A stretch of 64,000 nt of DNA, taken from the NCBI GenBank assembly GCA_023634235.1, contig JAMKCF010000001.1:186001-250000 (forward strand), in the 5' to 3' direction. Within the stretch, counting starts at the first letter, position 1. Every line of letters starts with the position of its first letter. A program made the translations under genes and the position numbers. This DNA comes from Pisaster brevispinus. Its lineage: Eukaryota; Echinodermata; Asteroidea; Forcipulatida; Asteriidae. A model generated the notes under the pieces. That model was given only the letters and a program-made list of their open reading frames with translations. It was not told the DNA's origin and did no database searches. Positions 1-13,200 of this stretch are shown here, piece by piece.

Positions 1-117
1 GACAACAGGCACAAATCTAAATTGTTCTAATAACATCCCAGTCAAAAAATTGTGACACCGAGGCGCATAATCAGTATGCAAATTAGGCACGTAATGCTCA
101 ATGTTATTCTAATTAAG

Positions 118-1014
118 TCAGTTCTGGCTACCAAAAAGTTCAATGTTTTCGAGGACTTTCTTCAGGAGATCTTGCGAGATGTGTGGGAAATAATGAGCAT
201 AAGCTTTGAGCCACTCCTCTCGGTCTGACAGCTTGGTCTTTGAAACTTTACCAGTTGAATCTTCAAGTAAAAGGGATGTGTCCTTAATCGCCACCAGTCT
301 GTCGTGTCTAAAGTCCATGGCTCTCGGACTGCTGGAAAACGGGAACGACTCTCGCGGTGCAGTCTTCGGCCCAGTGTACACCAGGGTAACATTTTTAGAG
401 AGGCGTTCAATACCTACATGCTTGGTTGTAAACTCCTCAAACGCTAGCCACCCACCTACGAGCTGGTCTGCTGTACATTTACTTAACTCGTGTGGACTCA
501 CCATCAACAATATAGTCCCTTTATCTGACCTGACCAATTTATACGTCAGAAAGCTAGATTTATAAACAGGTGATTCTTGCACAAAATCGAGCGGTACCGG
601 GAACAAAATTGGGATTCCTAATCCGACATCTACAAGATGAATACTGGTATCCGCGGTGAGGTTTTTCACTATAGTACCAACGTGGTTTCCAGGGTAGTTG
701 ATGTCACCAGAGATACTGTATGCTTCATAACCAAGCGCTACAAGACAAACCTTCATGAAGTAGTTCATCTCGAAACAAAGTCCCCCACGACGGGCGAACA
801 TGTTATCCTTAATCTCATCAAAGGTCGGCACGTGTTTTTGTTCGTCTGGTGTTGCAACTAGAGTCAGACTTTGAAATGGCATTGTGTGTAGGAAAGCGCG
901 AATCAAGTCACCGAGAAAAGCAACTCTGTCTGCTTCGAGTCTGTCCAGCGGGGACTCTATGTGAAGTATGGACTCCAAGAACTGAAGTGCCTCGGTTGTA
1001 GTTAGCTCTGCCAT
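118..1014 (-). CDS. Arylamine N-acetyltransferase-like protein, single exon, 298 aa
   Basis: The uninterrupted 298-residue reading frame has the arylamine N-acetyltransferase (NAT) signature. RRGGLCFE carries the catalytic Cys at about residue 80, NHVG the His at about 111 and HLVDVG the Asp at about 129. In this cytosolic family the Cys is acetylated by acetyl-CoA and passes the acetyl group to arylamines or hydrazines. The length matches the usual 280-300 residues and the ATG at 1012-1014 opens directly into the conserved N-terminal helical part. There is no signal peptide and no intron. No AATAAA lies in the 117 bases after the stop, so the 3' end is undefined. The natural substrate cannot be inferred. 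Family call is firm; which paralogue it is stays open. Confidence 0.88.
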   Translation of the reverse strand: MAELTTTEALQFLESILHIESPLDRLEADRVAFLGDLIRAFLHTMPFQSLTLVATPDEQKHVPTFDEIKDNMFARRGGLCFEMNYFMKVCLVALGYEAYSISGDINYPGNHVGTIVKNLTADTSIHLVDVGLGIPILFPVPLDFVQESPVYKSSFLTYKLVRSDKGTILLMVSPHELSKCTADQLVGGWLAFEEFTTKHVGIERLSKNVTLVYTGPKTAPRESFPFSSSPRAMDFRHDRLVAIKDTSLLLEDSTGKVSKTKLSDREEWLKAYAHYFPHISQDLLKKVLENIELFGSQN

Positions 1015-2319
1015 CTTGACTTAACTTGTATACTTCCTCTTTGAATGAACACAAGCAAGTGACACCATTATGCTACTCTGCATCTGTTGTTAACCGTGTT
1101 ATGAACACGTACAACAGGCCTATCTTAGTGTAAAAAAGTCACAAAATACACGTTTGCCCCAGACAAATAATGTATGCTATACGTAAACCATTTCCGTTTG
1201 TTTTGGTCGTATGTTTGTGCACTGTGCTTGAACTTCCGTCCAGTGACCTTGGTACTCACACAGAATTTACCTTTTGCTCCGGGTAAACTTTGTACATGTA
1301 ATGTTTACTATTCCGTCAATTGCTGTAGGCGTTTTCCTGTCTTATATTTTATGCTTTTATTCACTTGAATTTGAAATAAGTATTCAATTCAATTCAATTC
1401 AGATTGTCATATATTTCTATACTCTTTGAGAACAACAATTAAATGTAAATACAAGGAATACAAAACAAATTGGATTGAATAATTACAGCATGGGGCTCTG
1501 TCATAAAACAGCCAAACCCAGACACACAACAAAGGACAAACACAAATCGTGGCTATTCATGGCTTCACGAGGCAGATTACACAATAAAGACTAGAGATAT
1601 CATAGTAGCAATACTCATCAATTAATAAAACTCACTTTAGGTTTTGGATTGCAGCCAATTACTAACTAGTCATCTTTAATATAGGATCAAATGAAGAAAA
1701 AACCCCATAAACACAACATATGTGAAATAAGGTGAGAAAAAAACCCCGACAGTTAGGTTAATATTAAATTATGTTAAGTTTGCATCTGGACACAATAATC
1801 GCAAGAGTACTGAGTATACAATGCGTAACACACATCGGTGTATGGGTAAACAAGATCATTTAGGTCAATAATCTTACATGCAGCTTCAACATTTTCATCT
1901 CTATAAAGACATTTTCTTGGATTTGAATTTTTTTTCTTCAAAAACTGTCATCAACAATGCCCTCTATAGGTTTTTAAAAGCAACATCCATTTCAGTTGCC
2001 TTGCCTCGTGATTTGGGATAGTATTGTTTAACCTCTCTGACGTGAGTTTTCCCTTTTGTTCTTAGTGTAACTATTATTTTGTGTTTTTGTTCGTTCGTCT
2101 TATGTTTTTTTTTGGTGAATACTTTACTGTGATTTGAACTGGCCATTCTGAAGCAAACTAATCATTGTATTAATTACTTCATCCTAAATGTTATTTAGAA
2201 ATTCTGGAAAATCATTAAAAATTGCCTTACGAAGATAATAAGGATTCTTTCGCAAAATGACGAGCGCTTATCTACCGCAGACACATACAAAGTCACCATG
2301 GTGTCATACATTCCGAAAA
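1015..2319. other. Gene-free A+T-rich stretch left of the satellite
   Basis: This should contain the 5' flank of the NAT-like gene. I see no exon with plausible splice sites. A short run of the pentamer attca stands at about 1381-1400 and several homopolymer A/T runs follow. Nothing else is recognisable. Confidence 0.6.
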
Positions 2320-5300
2320 AATGTGCAACTAAATACAGCTTAGGTAAAGCTCCATAGACACTAAATACAGCTTAGGTAAAGCTCCATAGACACTAAATAC
2401 AGCTTAGGTAAAGCTCCATAGACACTAAATACAGCTTAGGTAAAGCTCCATAGACACTAAATACAGCTTAGGTAAAGCTCCATAGACAGTAAGTACGGAG
2501 CTCCACGAGTACCACACAATGTGCAACTAAATACAGCTTAGGTAAAGCTCCATAGACACTAAATACAGCTTAGGTAAAGCTCCATAGACACTAAATACAG
2601 CTTAGGTAAAGCTCCATAGACACTAAATACAGCTTAGGTAAAGCTCCATAGACACTAAATACAGCTTAGGTAAAGCTCCATAGACACTAAATACAGCTTA
2701 GGTAAAGCTCCATAGACAGTAAATACGGAGCTCCACGAGTACCACACAATGTGCAACTAAATACAGCTTAGGTAAAGCTCCATAGACACTAAATACAGCT
2801 TAGGTAAAGCTCCATAGACACTCAATACGGAGCTCCACGAGTACCACACAATGTGCAACTAAATACAGCTTAGGTAAAGCTCCATAGACACTAAATACAG
2901 CTTAGGTAAAGCTCCATAGACACTAAATACAGCTTAGGTAAAGCTCCATAGACACTAAATACAGCTTAGGTAAAGCTCCATAGACACTAAATACAGCTTA
3001 GGTAAAGCTCCATAGACACTAAATACAGCTTAGGTAAAGCTCCATAGACAGTAAATACGGAGCTCCACGAGTACCACACAATGTGCAACTAAATACAGCT
3101 GAGGTAAAGCTCCATAGACACTAAATACAGCTTAGGTAAAGCTCCATAGACACTCAATACGGAGCTCCACGAGTACCACACAATGTGCAACTAAATACAG
3201 CTTAGGTAAAGCTCCATAGACACTAAATACAGCTTAGGTAAAGCTCCATAGACACTAAATACAGCTTAGGTAAAGCTCCATAGACAGTAAATACAGCTTA
3301 GGTAAAGCTCCATAGACACTAACTACAGCTTAGGTAAAGCTCCATAGACACTAAATACAGCTTAGGTAAAGCTCCATAGACACTAAATACAGCTTAGGTA
3401 AAGCTCCATAGACAGTAAATACGGAGCTCCACGAGTACCACACAATGTGCAACTAAATACAGCTTAGGTAAAGCTCCATAGACAGTAAATACGGAGCTCA
3501 ACGAGTACCACACAATGTGCAACTACATACAGCTTAGGTAAAGGTCCATAGACAGTAAATACGGAGCTCCACGAGTACCACACAATGTGCAAATATATAC
3601 AGCTTAGGTAAAGCTCCATAGACACTAAATACGGAGCTCCACGAGTACCACACAATGTGCAACTAAATACAGCTCAGGTAAAGCTCCATAGACACTAAAT
3701 ACGGAGCTCCACGAGTACCACACAATGTGCAACTAAATACAGCTTAGGTAAAGCTCCATAGACACTAAATACAGCTTAGGTAAAGCTCCATAGACACTAA
3801 ATACGGAGCTCCACGAGTACCACACAATGTGCAACTAAATACAGCTTAGGTAAAGCTCCATAGACACTAAATACAGCTTAGGTAAAGCTCCATAGACAGT
3901 TAATACGGAGCTCCACGAGTACCACACAATGTGCAACTAAATACAGCTTAGGTAAAGGTCCATAGACAGTAAATACGGAGCTCCACGAGTACCACACAAT
4001 GTGCAACTAAATACAGCTTATGTAAAGCTCCATAGACACTAAATACAGCTTAGGTAAAGCTCCATAGACAGTAAATACGGAGCTCCACGAGTACCACACA
4101 ATGTGCAACTAAATACAGTTTAGGTAAAGCTCCATAGACACTAAATACAGCTTAGGTAAAGCTCCATAGACACTAAATACAGCTTAGGTAAAGCTCCATA
4201 GACACTAAATACAGCTTAGGTAAAGCTCCATAGACAGTAAATACGGAGCTCCACGAGTACCACACAATGTGCAACTAAATACAGCTTAGGTAAAGCTCCA
4301 TAGACACTAAATACAGCTTAGGTAAAGCTCCATAGACACTCAATACGGAGCTCCACGAGTACCACACAATGTGCAACTAAATACAGCTTAGGAAAAGCTC
4401 CATAGACACTAAATACAGCTTAGGTAAAGCTCCATAGACAGTAAATACGGAGCTCCACGAGTACCACACAATGTGCAACTAAATACAGCTTAGGTAAAGC
4501 TCCATAGACACTCAATACAGCTTAGGTAAAGCTCCATAGACACTAAATACGGAGCTCCACGAGTACCACACAATGTGCAACTAAATACAGCTTAGGTAAA
4601 GCTCCATAGACAGTAAATACGGAGCTCCACGAGTACCACACAATGTGCAACTAAATACAGCTTAGGTAAAGCTCCATAGACACTCAATACAGCTTAGGTA
4701 AAGCTCCATAGACACTAAATACGGAGCTCCACGAGTACCACACAATGTGCAACTAAATACAGCTTAGGTAAAGCTCCATAGACACTAAATACGGAGCTCC
4801 ACGAGTTCCACACAATGTGCAACTAAATACAGCTTAGGTAAAGCTCCATAGACACTCAGTACAGCTTAGGTAAAGCTCCATAGACACTAAATACGGAGCT
4901 CCACGAGTACCACACAATGTGCAACTAAATACAGCTTAGGTAAAGCTCCATAGACAGTAAATACGGAGCTCCACGAGTACCACACAATGTGCAACTAAAT
5001 ACAGCTTAGGTAAAGCTCCATAGACACTCAATACAGCTTAGGTAAAGCTCCATAGACACTAAATACGGAGCTCCACGAGTACCACACAATGTGCAACTAA
5101 ATACAGCTTAGGTAAAGCTCCATAGACACTAAATACGGAGCTCCACGAGTTCCACACAATGTGCAACTAAATACAGCTTAGGTAAAGCTCCATAGACACT
5201 CAATACAGCTTAGGTAAAGCTCCATAGACACTAAATACAGCTTAGGTAAAGCTCCATAGACAGTAAATACGGAGCTCCACGAGTACCACACAATGTGCAA

Positions 5301-8300
5301 CTAAATACAGTTTAGGTAAAGCTCCATAGACACTAAATACAGCTTAGGTAAAGCTCCATAGACACTAAATACAGCTTAGGTAAAGCTCCATAGACACTAA
5401 ATACAGCTTAGGTAAAGCTCCATAGACAGTAAATACGGAGCTCCACGAGTACCACACAATGTGCAACTAAATACAGCTTAGGTAAAGCTCCATAGACACT
5501 AAATACAGCTTAGGTAAAGCTCCATAGACAGTAAATACGGAGCTCCACGAGTACCACACAATGTGCAACTAAATACAGCTTAGGTAAAGCTTCATAGACA
5601 CTAACTACAGCTTAGGTAAAGCTCCATAGACACTAAATACAGCTTAGGTAAAGCTCCATAGACACTAAATACAGCTTAGGTAAAGCTCCATAGACAGTAA
5701 ATACGGAGCTCCACGAGTTCCACACAATGTGCAACTAAATACAGCTTAGGTAAAGCTCCATAGACACTCAATACAGCTTAGGTAAAGGTCCATAGACACT
5801 AAATACGGAGCTCCACGAGTACCACACAATGTGCAACTAAATACAGCTTAGGTAAAGCTCCATAGACACTAAATACGGAGCTCCACGAGTTCCACACAAT
5901 GTGCAACTAAATACAGCTTAGGTAAAGCTCCATAGACACTCAATACAGCTTAGGTAAAGCTCCATAGACACTAAATACAGCTTAGGTAAAGCTCCATAGA
6001 CAGTAAATACAGCTTAGGTAAAGCTCCATAGACAGTAAATACGGAGCTCCACGAGTACCACACAATGTGCAACTAAATACAGCTTAGGTAAAGCTCCATA
6101 GACACTAAATACAGCTTAGGTAAAGCTCCATAGACACTCAATACGGAGCTCCACGAGTACCACACAATGTGCAACTAAATACAGCTTAGGTAAAGCTCCA
6201 TAGACACTAAATACAGCTTAGGTAAAGCTCCATAGACAGTAAATACGGAGCTCCACGAGTACCACACAATGTGCAACTAAATACAGCTTAGGTAAAGCTC
6301 CATAGACACTAAATACAGCTTAGGTAAAGCTCCATAGACACTCAATACGGAGCTCCACGAGTACCACACAATGTGCAACTAAATACAGCTTAGGAAAAGC
6401 TCCATAGACACTAAATACAGCTTAGGTAAAGCTCCATAGACAGTAAATACGGAGCTCCACGAGTACCACACAATGTGCAACTAAATACAGCTTAGGTAAA
6501 GCTCCATAGACACTCAATACAGCTTAGGTAAAGCTCCATAGACAGTAAATACGGAGCTCCACGAGTACCACACAATGTGCAACTAAATACAGCTTAGGTA
6601 AAGCTCCATAGACACTAAATACGGAGCTCCACGAGTTCCACACAATGTGCAACTAAATACAGCTTAGGTAAAGCTCCATAGACACTCAATACAGCTTAGG
6701 TAAAGCTCCATAGACACTAAATACAGCTTAGGTAAAGCTCCATAGACAGTAAATACGGAGCTCCACGGGTACCACACAATGTGCAACTAAATACAGTTTA
6801 GGTAAAGCTCCATAGACACTAAATACAGCTTAGGTAAAGCTCCATAGACACTAAATACAGCTTAGGTAAAGCTCCATAGACACTAAATACAGCTTAGGTA
6901 AAGCTCCATAGACAGTAAATACGGAGCTCCACGAGTACCACACAATGTGCAACTAAATACAGCTTAGGTAAAGCTCCATAGACACTAAATACAGCTTAGG
7001 TAAAGCTCCATAGACACTCAATACGGAGCTCCACGAGTACCACACAATGTGCAACTAAATACAGCTTAGGTAAAGCTCCATAGACACTAAATACAGCTTA
7101 GGTAAAGCTCCATAGACAGTAAATACGGAGCTCCACGAGTACCACACAATGTGCAACTAAATACAGCTTAGGTAAAGCTTCATAGACACTAACTACAGCT
7201 TAGGTAAAGCTCCATAGACACTAAATACAGCTTAGGTAAAGCTCCATAGACACTAAATACAGCTTAGGTAAAGCTCCATAGACAGTAAATACGGAGCTCC
7301 ACGAGTTCCACACAATGTGCAACTAAATACAGCTTAGGTAAAGCGTCATAGACACTCAATACAGCTTAGGTAAAGGTCCATAGACACTAAATACGGAGCT
7401 CCACGAGTACCACACAATGTGCAACTAAATACAGCTTAGGTAAAGCTCCATAGACACTAAATACGGAGCTCCACGAGTTCCACACAATGTGCAACTAAAT
7501 ACAGCTTAGGTAAAGCTCCATAGACACTCAATACAGCTTAGGTAAAGCTCCATAGACACTAAATACAGCTTAGGTAAAGCTCCATAGACAGTAAATACGG
7601 AGCTCCACGAGTACCACACAATGTGCAACTAAATACAGCTTAGGTAAAGCTCCATAGACACTCAATACAGCTTAGGTAAAGCTCCATAGACAGTAAATAC
7701 GGAGCTCCACGAGTACCACACAATGTGCAACTAAATACAGCTTAGGTAAAGGTCCATAGACAGTAAATACGGAGCTCCACGAGTACCACACAATGTGCAA
7801 CTAAATACAGCTTAGGTAAAGCTCCATAGACACTAAATACAGCTTAGGTAAAGCTCCATAGACAGTATATACGGAGCTCCACGAGTACCACACAATGTGC
7901 AACTAAATACAGCTTAGGTAAAGCTCCATAGACAGTAAATATGGAGCTCCACGAGTACCACACAATGTGCAACTAAATACAGACAGGTAAAGCTCCATAG
8001 ACACTTTATACAGCTTAGGTAAAGCTCCATAGACAGTTAATACGGAGCTCCACGAGTACCACACAATGTGCAACTAAATACAGCTTAGGTAAAGCTCCAT
8101 AGACACTAAATACAGCTTAGGTAAAGCTCCATAGACACTAAATACAGCTTAGGTAAAGCTCCATAGACACTCAATACGGAGCTCCACGAGTACCACACAA
8201 TGTGCAACTAAATACAGCTTAGGTAAAGCTCCATAGACACTAAATACGGAGCTCCACGAGTACCACATAATGTGCAACTAAATACAGCTTAGGTAAAGCT

Positions 8301-8617
8301 CCATAGAAACTAAATACAGCTAAGGTAAAGCTCCATAGACACTAAATACGGAGCTCCACGAGTACCACACAATGTGCAACTAAATACAGCTTAGGTAAAG
8401 CTCCATAGACACTAAATACGGAGCTCCACGAGTACCACACAATGTGCAACTAAATACAGCTTAGGTAAAGCTCCATAGACACTCAATACAGCTTAGGTAA
8501 AGCTCCATAGACACTTAATACGGAGCTCCACGAGTACCACACAATGTGCAACTAAATACAGCTTAGGTAAAGCTCCATAGACACTCAATACGGAGCTCCA
8601 CGAGTACCACACAATGT
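2320..8617. repeat. 6.3-kb two-module satellite (32-bp and 38-bp units)
   Basis: The whole stretch is a head-to-tail array of a 32-bp unit (starts actaaatacagcttagg, ends ccatagac), with a 38-bp unit (starts gtaaatacggagctcc, ends acaatgtgca) inserted after every one to six copies. By eye there are about 57 of the 38-bp units and roughly 130 of the 32-bp units. Rare variants such as cagtttagg (about 4116, 5307, 6793) and aagcttcatag (about 5587, 7177) recur at spacings of 1.2 to 1.6 kb, which points to duplication of larger blocks. Short minus-strand ORFs in it are repeat artefacts. Confidence 0.97.
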
Positions 8618-8781
8618 CCAAAATTTGAAATAATTTATCCAGCCAAGTCAATCTAAACATAACATGCCGACTCACCTCACCGACTCGACTCAATTAACTC
8701 GTACGTCTTTATGATAATATTTTAATTCGACAACATTGGAATGTGTGTGGTCACTTTATTTCAAATTTCTGACATCAACAT

Positions 8782-9452
8782 ACAATTCGTCGCTCGTACC
8801 ACGAAGTGACCTAACTCGTTCACAGTAAAAAAAAAAAAAAAAAGTGTTCGGAGAAAATCACGATTGAAGTTGCATTACTTTTCAAACTGCTGTTTCGGAG
8901 TCTGCTTACTATTTCTATTTTATTTTTTTATGACGAAAATAATACTGAATACTTTATTCTTACAGAACTATCAATGTGTTTTCATCCCTAAAACAATTTT
9001 AATAAGTAATTAATTCCTAAACAGATAGGTCACTTTGTGAAAATGAAAATTCGAGTTTTGCCCCCAGAGCGCTGTGTACAAACCAATGCATAATAGAGAC
9101 CTATCGAGATAGGTCACTTTGTGAAAATACTACGCTTCGCCAGTTAGGTCACTTCGTGGTATATACAAATTCTCACGCGCGCCCGAACTGCGCGCACTGT
9201 AGCGCATAGTCTACCATTGGTAAAGTGGCGTATCTAGTAGGTCACTTTGTGGAAAGACAAAATGGCAAGTCTAGTGATACGTCGTTTTTACTAATTAGTG
9301 TAATTACGAAACTATTATGTATTACGCACTGAAACTTGCTGAAAATGTTAACAGAAATGAGTTTGTTAATAATTTGGTAAACATTTTTTGCAAAAATAAA
9401 ATGTGTTATTTAAGTCAGTTAGGTCAGTTCGTGGTACGAGCTACGAATTGTT
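8782..9452. mobile_element. 0.67-kb element with about 34-bp terminal inverted repeats
   Basis: The left end (acaattcgtcgctcgtacc and onward, 8782-8815) is the inverse of the right end (9418-9451), with two mismatches over about 34 bases. Inside, the end motif ggtcacttygtgg recurs at about 9025, 9110, 9143 and 9240, like subterminal repeats. There is no coding capacity, so this looks like a non-autonomous DNA transposon. I could not identify a convincing target-site duplication. Confidence 0.7.
8823..8842. repeat. Poly(A) run
   Basis: A run of about 19 adenines just inside the left end of the inverted-repeat element. Confidence 0.9.
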
Positions 9453-9938
9453 TACCGTGGTAATAAACACTACAATTAGTCTACATTTAGAAAGTTACAT
9501 ACTGTATATCTAGTTACATAAAATGTAAATCATTAAAGTTTATATCACTGTCTAACTGCTGTACCCTAACGATTTGACAGGCTGTACCGACTGTACGCTG
9601 ACCACATGCCTGGTACTACACTTACAAGCAACGTGGCAATTGCCTCCATGCCCCTGGTTATTGCATTGGTGCCCCTTGAAATGTGTTTTTCCCCATAAAG
9701 GTGCCCTTTTCAAAAGTGAAACTGCTTTGGTCTAACAAAAACGGTGTTTCACGTCTGAGTGACAGCAGGTGACAGTTTTATCTCTTCTTGGAAAGTGTTA
9801 TTTGTGAAAGGAACTGGAGGGTGAGATACGTCTCGACGTTTCCAGTAGCTTGCTCTGTCTGTCTTCATGACAATGAACTTTATTTGGGGCATATTACAAC
9901 TTTAGAGTATCAAACATTGGGCACGTGTTTCTATTTCA
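9453..9938. other. 3' flank of the PAN-SRCR gene
   Basis: No exon is seen here. It contains the poly(A) signal of the minus-strand gene that ends at 9939; the rest is unrecognised. Confidence 0.6.
9879..9884 (-). terminator. Poly(A) signal AATAAA of the PAN-SRCR gene
   Basis: A canonical AATAAA on the minus strand lies 55 bases after the stop codon of the last exon. Confidence 0.7.
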
Positions 9939-10213
9939 TTAACAGAATGATTTAAATTTCCAAAGCGCTTGCTGCGTGGAATCAAACCCCACGTACAACT
10001 CGCCAAAATAGGCGTCACCGGTCAACTCCAAAAATGGGTCGCCCTCTTCCATTGTTCTAACTGAGACGGTCCTGTTATTCCCGATGATACATATGTCTTG
10101 GTATTTATTCTCCTCCAAGATGGCTCCAGATGACGTCTGTTCTTTGGTCTGCAGTGTAGTGCTACTTGGGTCATGGAACGTTATTGTTGTCTCTGATGGA
10201 TTTCCAGACAACG
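9939..10213 (-). CDS. PAN-SRCR gene exon 9: FAMeT-like domain, second half and stop
   Basis: The last exon begins after ctttctttcag in phase 1, continuing YTI into TLSGNPSETTI, and holds GDPFLEL and YVGFDSTQQALWKF, the closing motif of FAMeT-like domains. The stop TAA is at 9939-9941 and the last residue is Cys. Confidence 0.82.
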
Positions 10214-13200
10214 CTGAAAGAAAGGAGAACAGAGAAGAAGAAAAAAAGAAGAACGCAATTAATCAAAAATGTGTAGAGCTACGGAGCGCCATTTAGAGCC
10301 AGCCATCCAGAAAACGATACACAAATCGACATGGAGCCGTTTTATAACGCAGAGCAAAAGTCCAGAAAATACTTAAGCCCTGGTAACTTCCCGGGGAAGT
10401 TTAACCCATGTTTGTTTTTACTCTTGATGCAATTGTGCTTGGAAAATTAACTGCACATTATGCTAATTTCAGGATTATCCCAGCAACCTCTACTGCGAAG
10501 CTGGGAGTTTGCCCAAGGGTTGTGAAAGCCAACTTGTCGAGTCTAGCATGAGAGGGGCTCAAGTAAGTCAGCGAGAAGAAGACAGGTTGACTTCTTAAAC
10601 TCTTTAAAATCTCCCGGGTCAGAATTGACCTTGATTCAGGGTCCTCAATGTTCGGGTTAGTTTGAGCCAGAGTTTGTGTCAACATGACTCACAAATGGGA
10701 CAATCTGACGGAGCATCCGACAACCTCTTTTCAACAGTTTCAACCTTTTTGTACTTGATTACATGAAAAGCTAATGTAGGATTGGAAACTTTAATGTTGG
10801 ACATACAATCATATTAAGGTATGCAGCAACACCATGAGTAGGTTTTGAAACTTGCATTAAGGGAGTAGTACAATCAAGTAAGGTTTGCATTGCAGTAATT
10901 AATACCAAGTATATGTGTAGGATTTTAAACGTTGCATGGTGGAGATAGTTATACAATCTAGTTATTAGGTTTGCCAGTAACTCCGTGTACATGAGTAGGA
11001 ATTGAAACTTTGCATGGTGGAGATACAATCGCTAGTATTAGGTTTGCGGTAACATCATGTGCAGGAGTAGGATTTGAAACTTTGCATGGTGGAGAAACAA
11101 TGTAGTGAGGTTTCAGAACACCACGTACATGAATAGGACTTGAAACTTTGCATGGCGGAGATACAATCTAGTAAGTTATTTTGTTGTAGTTGTACATACA
11201 AAATCTCTGTCTATGAGTTGTGGTGGCTCTATTCAGGTTATGAAAAGGACAACTCGACGTTTCGATCACTATGCTCTGATTGTCTGGAGTACTGAAATAG
11301 AATGATCATTATCAGAGATAGACATTTCAATGCTGAAAATCCAAGAAATAGCCTTTACAAACAACTGTATAAGCGGATCATTGACGACCATTTTCGTAAA
11401 CAAACAAAAGATTGATGATCGGTGCAACGCAGGTTTTTCCAAATGTACAGCTAATTGTATTCTATAAAGTAACAGTAAACATTTTATAATGATTTGTTAT
11501 TGGTTTATTACAGAATCACTCAGCAGTGTATTTCGAACGTTACACTCACTTATTGTGTACACGGGGTCTGGTAGATTTTCACTCCGGGAAAGTAAGATCC
11601 GAACTGTTCCGGCTGATTGTATAGAGATATCCACACGGAATGACACTGCGTCTACTGGCCGGAACGGGAATCGTGTGTTGAAGAAGCCATCCGTCCGGTA
11701 CGTTGGGCAGGCAACTGGGGAAAAAGATAATTATGGAGTAAGTACACCTGTTTGTTGTTGCTGTTGTTTTATGTGTTTTGCAGTTACTGCTTCTTGAGCA
11801 AAGCAACGGTTTTATTGCTGTAATTTTATTGTGCTCTAGTAAATGGTGTATTCGATCCTATAAATAATTAGAGATTCAAGCACAAGAATACATGTTTTGT
11901 TTTGTTTTGTTGGCTATTTAAAATCGGTATGTTTTTACAAAATGCTTCTCTTTTGATCTGTACTTACCAACACAAGTCAAACCAACATCTTGTCCGTGAT
12001 CACATGTTCCGTTGTCGTGCCAGTTACTATGGCTACACTGACTCAAATGGTTCTCACATCCACGACACTGCATATTTTTCACGTGAATAGCGCCCTCTCC
12101 TGGGCCAAATCTCAGGCTGAAATCTGAATTGGAAAAAAAGACAAAACAATGTAAAGGGTCTGTATACGTTTGGTAATGACTCTGAAAATTAAAGGCAATG
12201 GAAACTTACTTTGTAAGAAATACAGCAGCTTTGGATAGTATAATGCAGTTTGAGAAACATTTCATTTTGAAGTACTGCAGTTATGGAAAAAGATATCACT
12301 TTTTGTCCCAAAAACTTTGTATCTGAGAAACGTTACTGTCAGTAACGCTTCTCATGTTGTGTATTCCTGTTAGGAATTATTCCTCCTGTGTAGACATTTT
12401 TGCTCCGGATTTTCAGCGATATCTAAAAAATGCGACCAACTTTTGAAATTAAATGTTTACAGGTTATTTGTATTGTAGCCTACATATCTAATTTAGATTA
12501 AACCAATCAAACGGTTGCAGAAACTAAAGATATACTTTGCCTTTAATTGTAGATGGAATTAAGTGATGTTGGAAGTTTGTGCATGGTGTAGAAAATTAAG
12601 AAGTAACAATAGCAGTAAATTTGTGGGCACAACCATGTGTAAACTTCTTTTGGGAGTAGTGTTGGCTTTGGAAAGAACCGTAGTTGAATCTGGTGACAAG
12701 CATTCCAAACCGATAACCCCCTTCCAACTTGGCTGTTAGAATTGTGATTTACCACGAATTTTCCTGACTTCAGGTTTTTGTTCCACAAAATCTACATTTA
12801 TTTCAAAAGTGTTATAAAAGCCACGAGTGGTCCATCGAGTAGGATCACAGTGTGTTTATCCCAATCTCAAGTTTTGCAATGTGGTCTTAGTCCACCAATT
12901 AAAGTTCAGTTATCGTTATTATGTAAGTTGGTTCAAAGAAGAACATCATATTTCATCCACAGAGATACAAATTATGAGGTGAATTTTAGTTTGCAGTTAC
13001 GCCACGTCCTGTTAATCCCTGTCTTATTAACTGCAACTGAGTAGATTTGCGGACTGGGGACTTCTTAATTATCGTTACAATAATTACGAGGAAACTTGTT
13101 CTCCTGAGTGTAACAAGTTTGACCAATATTGCAACCTAACATCCAGACTACTCACATTGGGTCTTTATTGCAACCTAATATCCAGAGTGCTCACTTAGGG

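Noticed and set aside
2320..8617. CRISPR-like array
   Set aside because: The spacers are themselves identical repeats and the DNA is eukaryotic; it is a satellite.
3464..8693. Short minus-strand ORFs in the satellite
   Set aside because: They follow the repeat unit exactly and stop where unit order changes.
10458..10685. 75-codon minus-strand ORF
   Set aside because: No compatible splice sites; it lies in intron 8 and overlaps a GGGTCA-rich repeat relic.
12543..12788. 81-codon minus-strand ORF in intron 7
   Set aside because: No domain, no splice sites in phase, and neighbouring frames look equally open.
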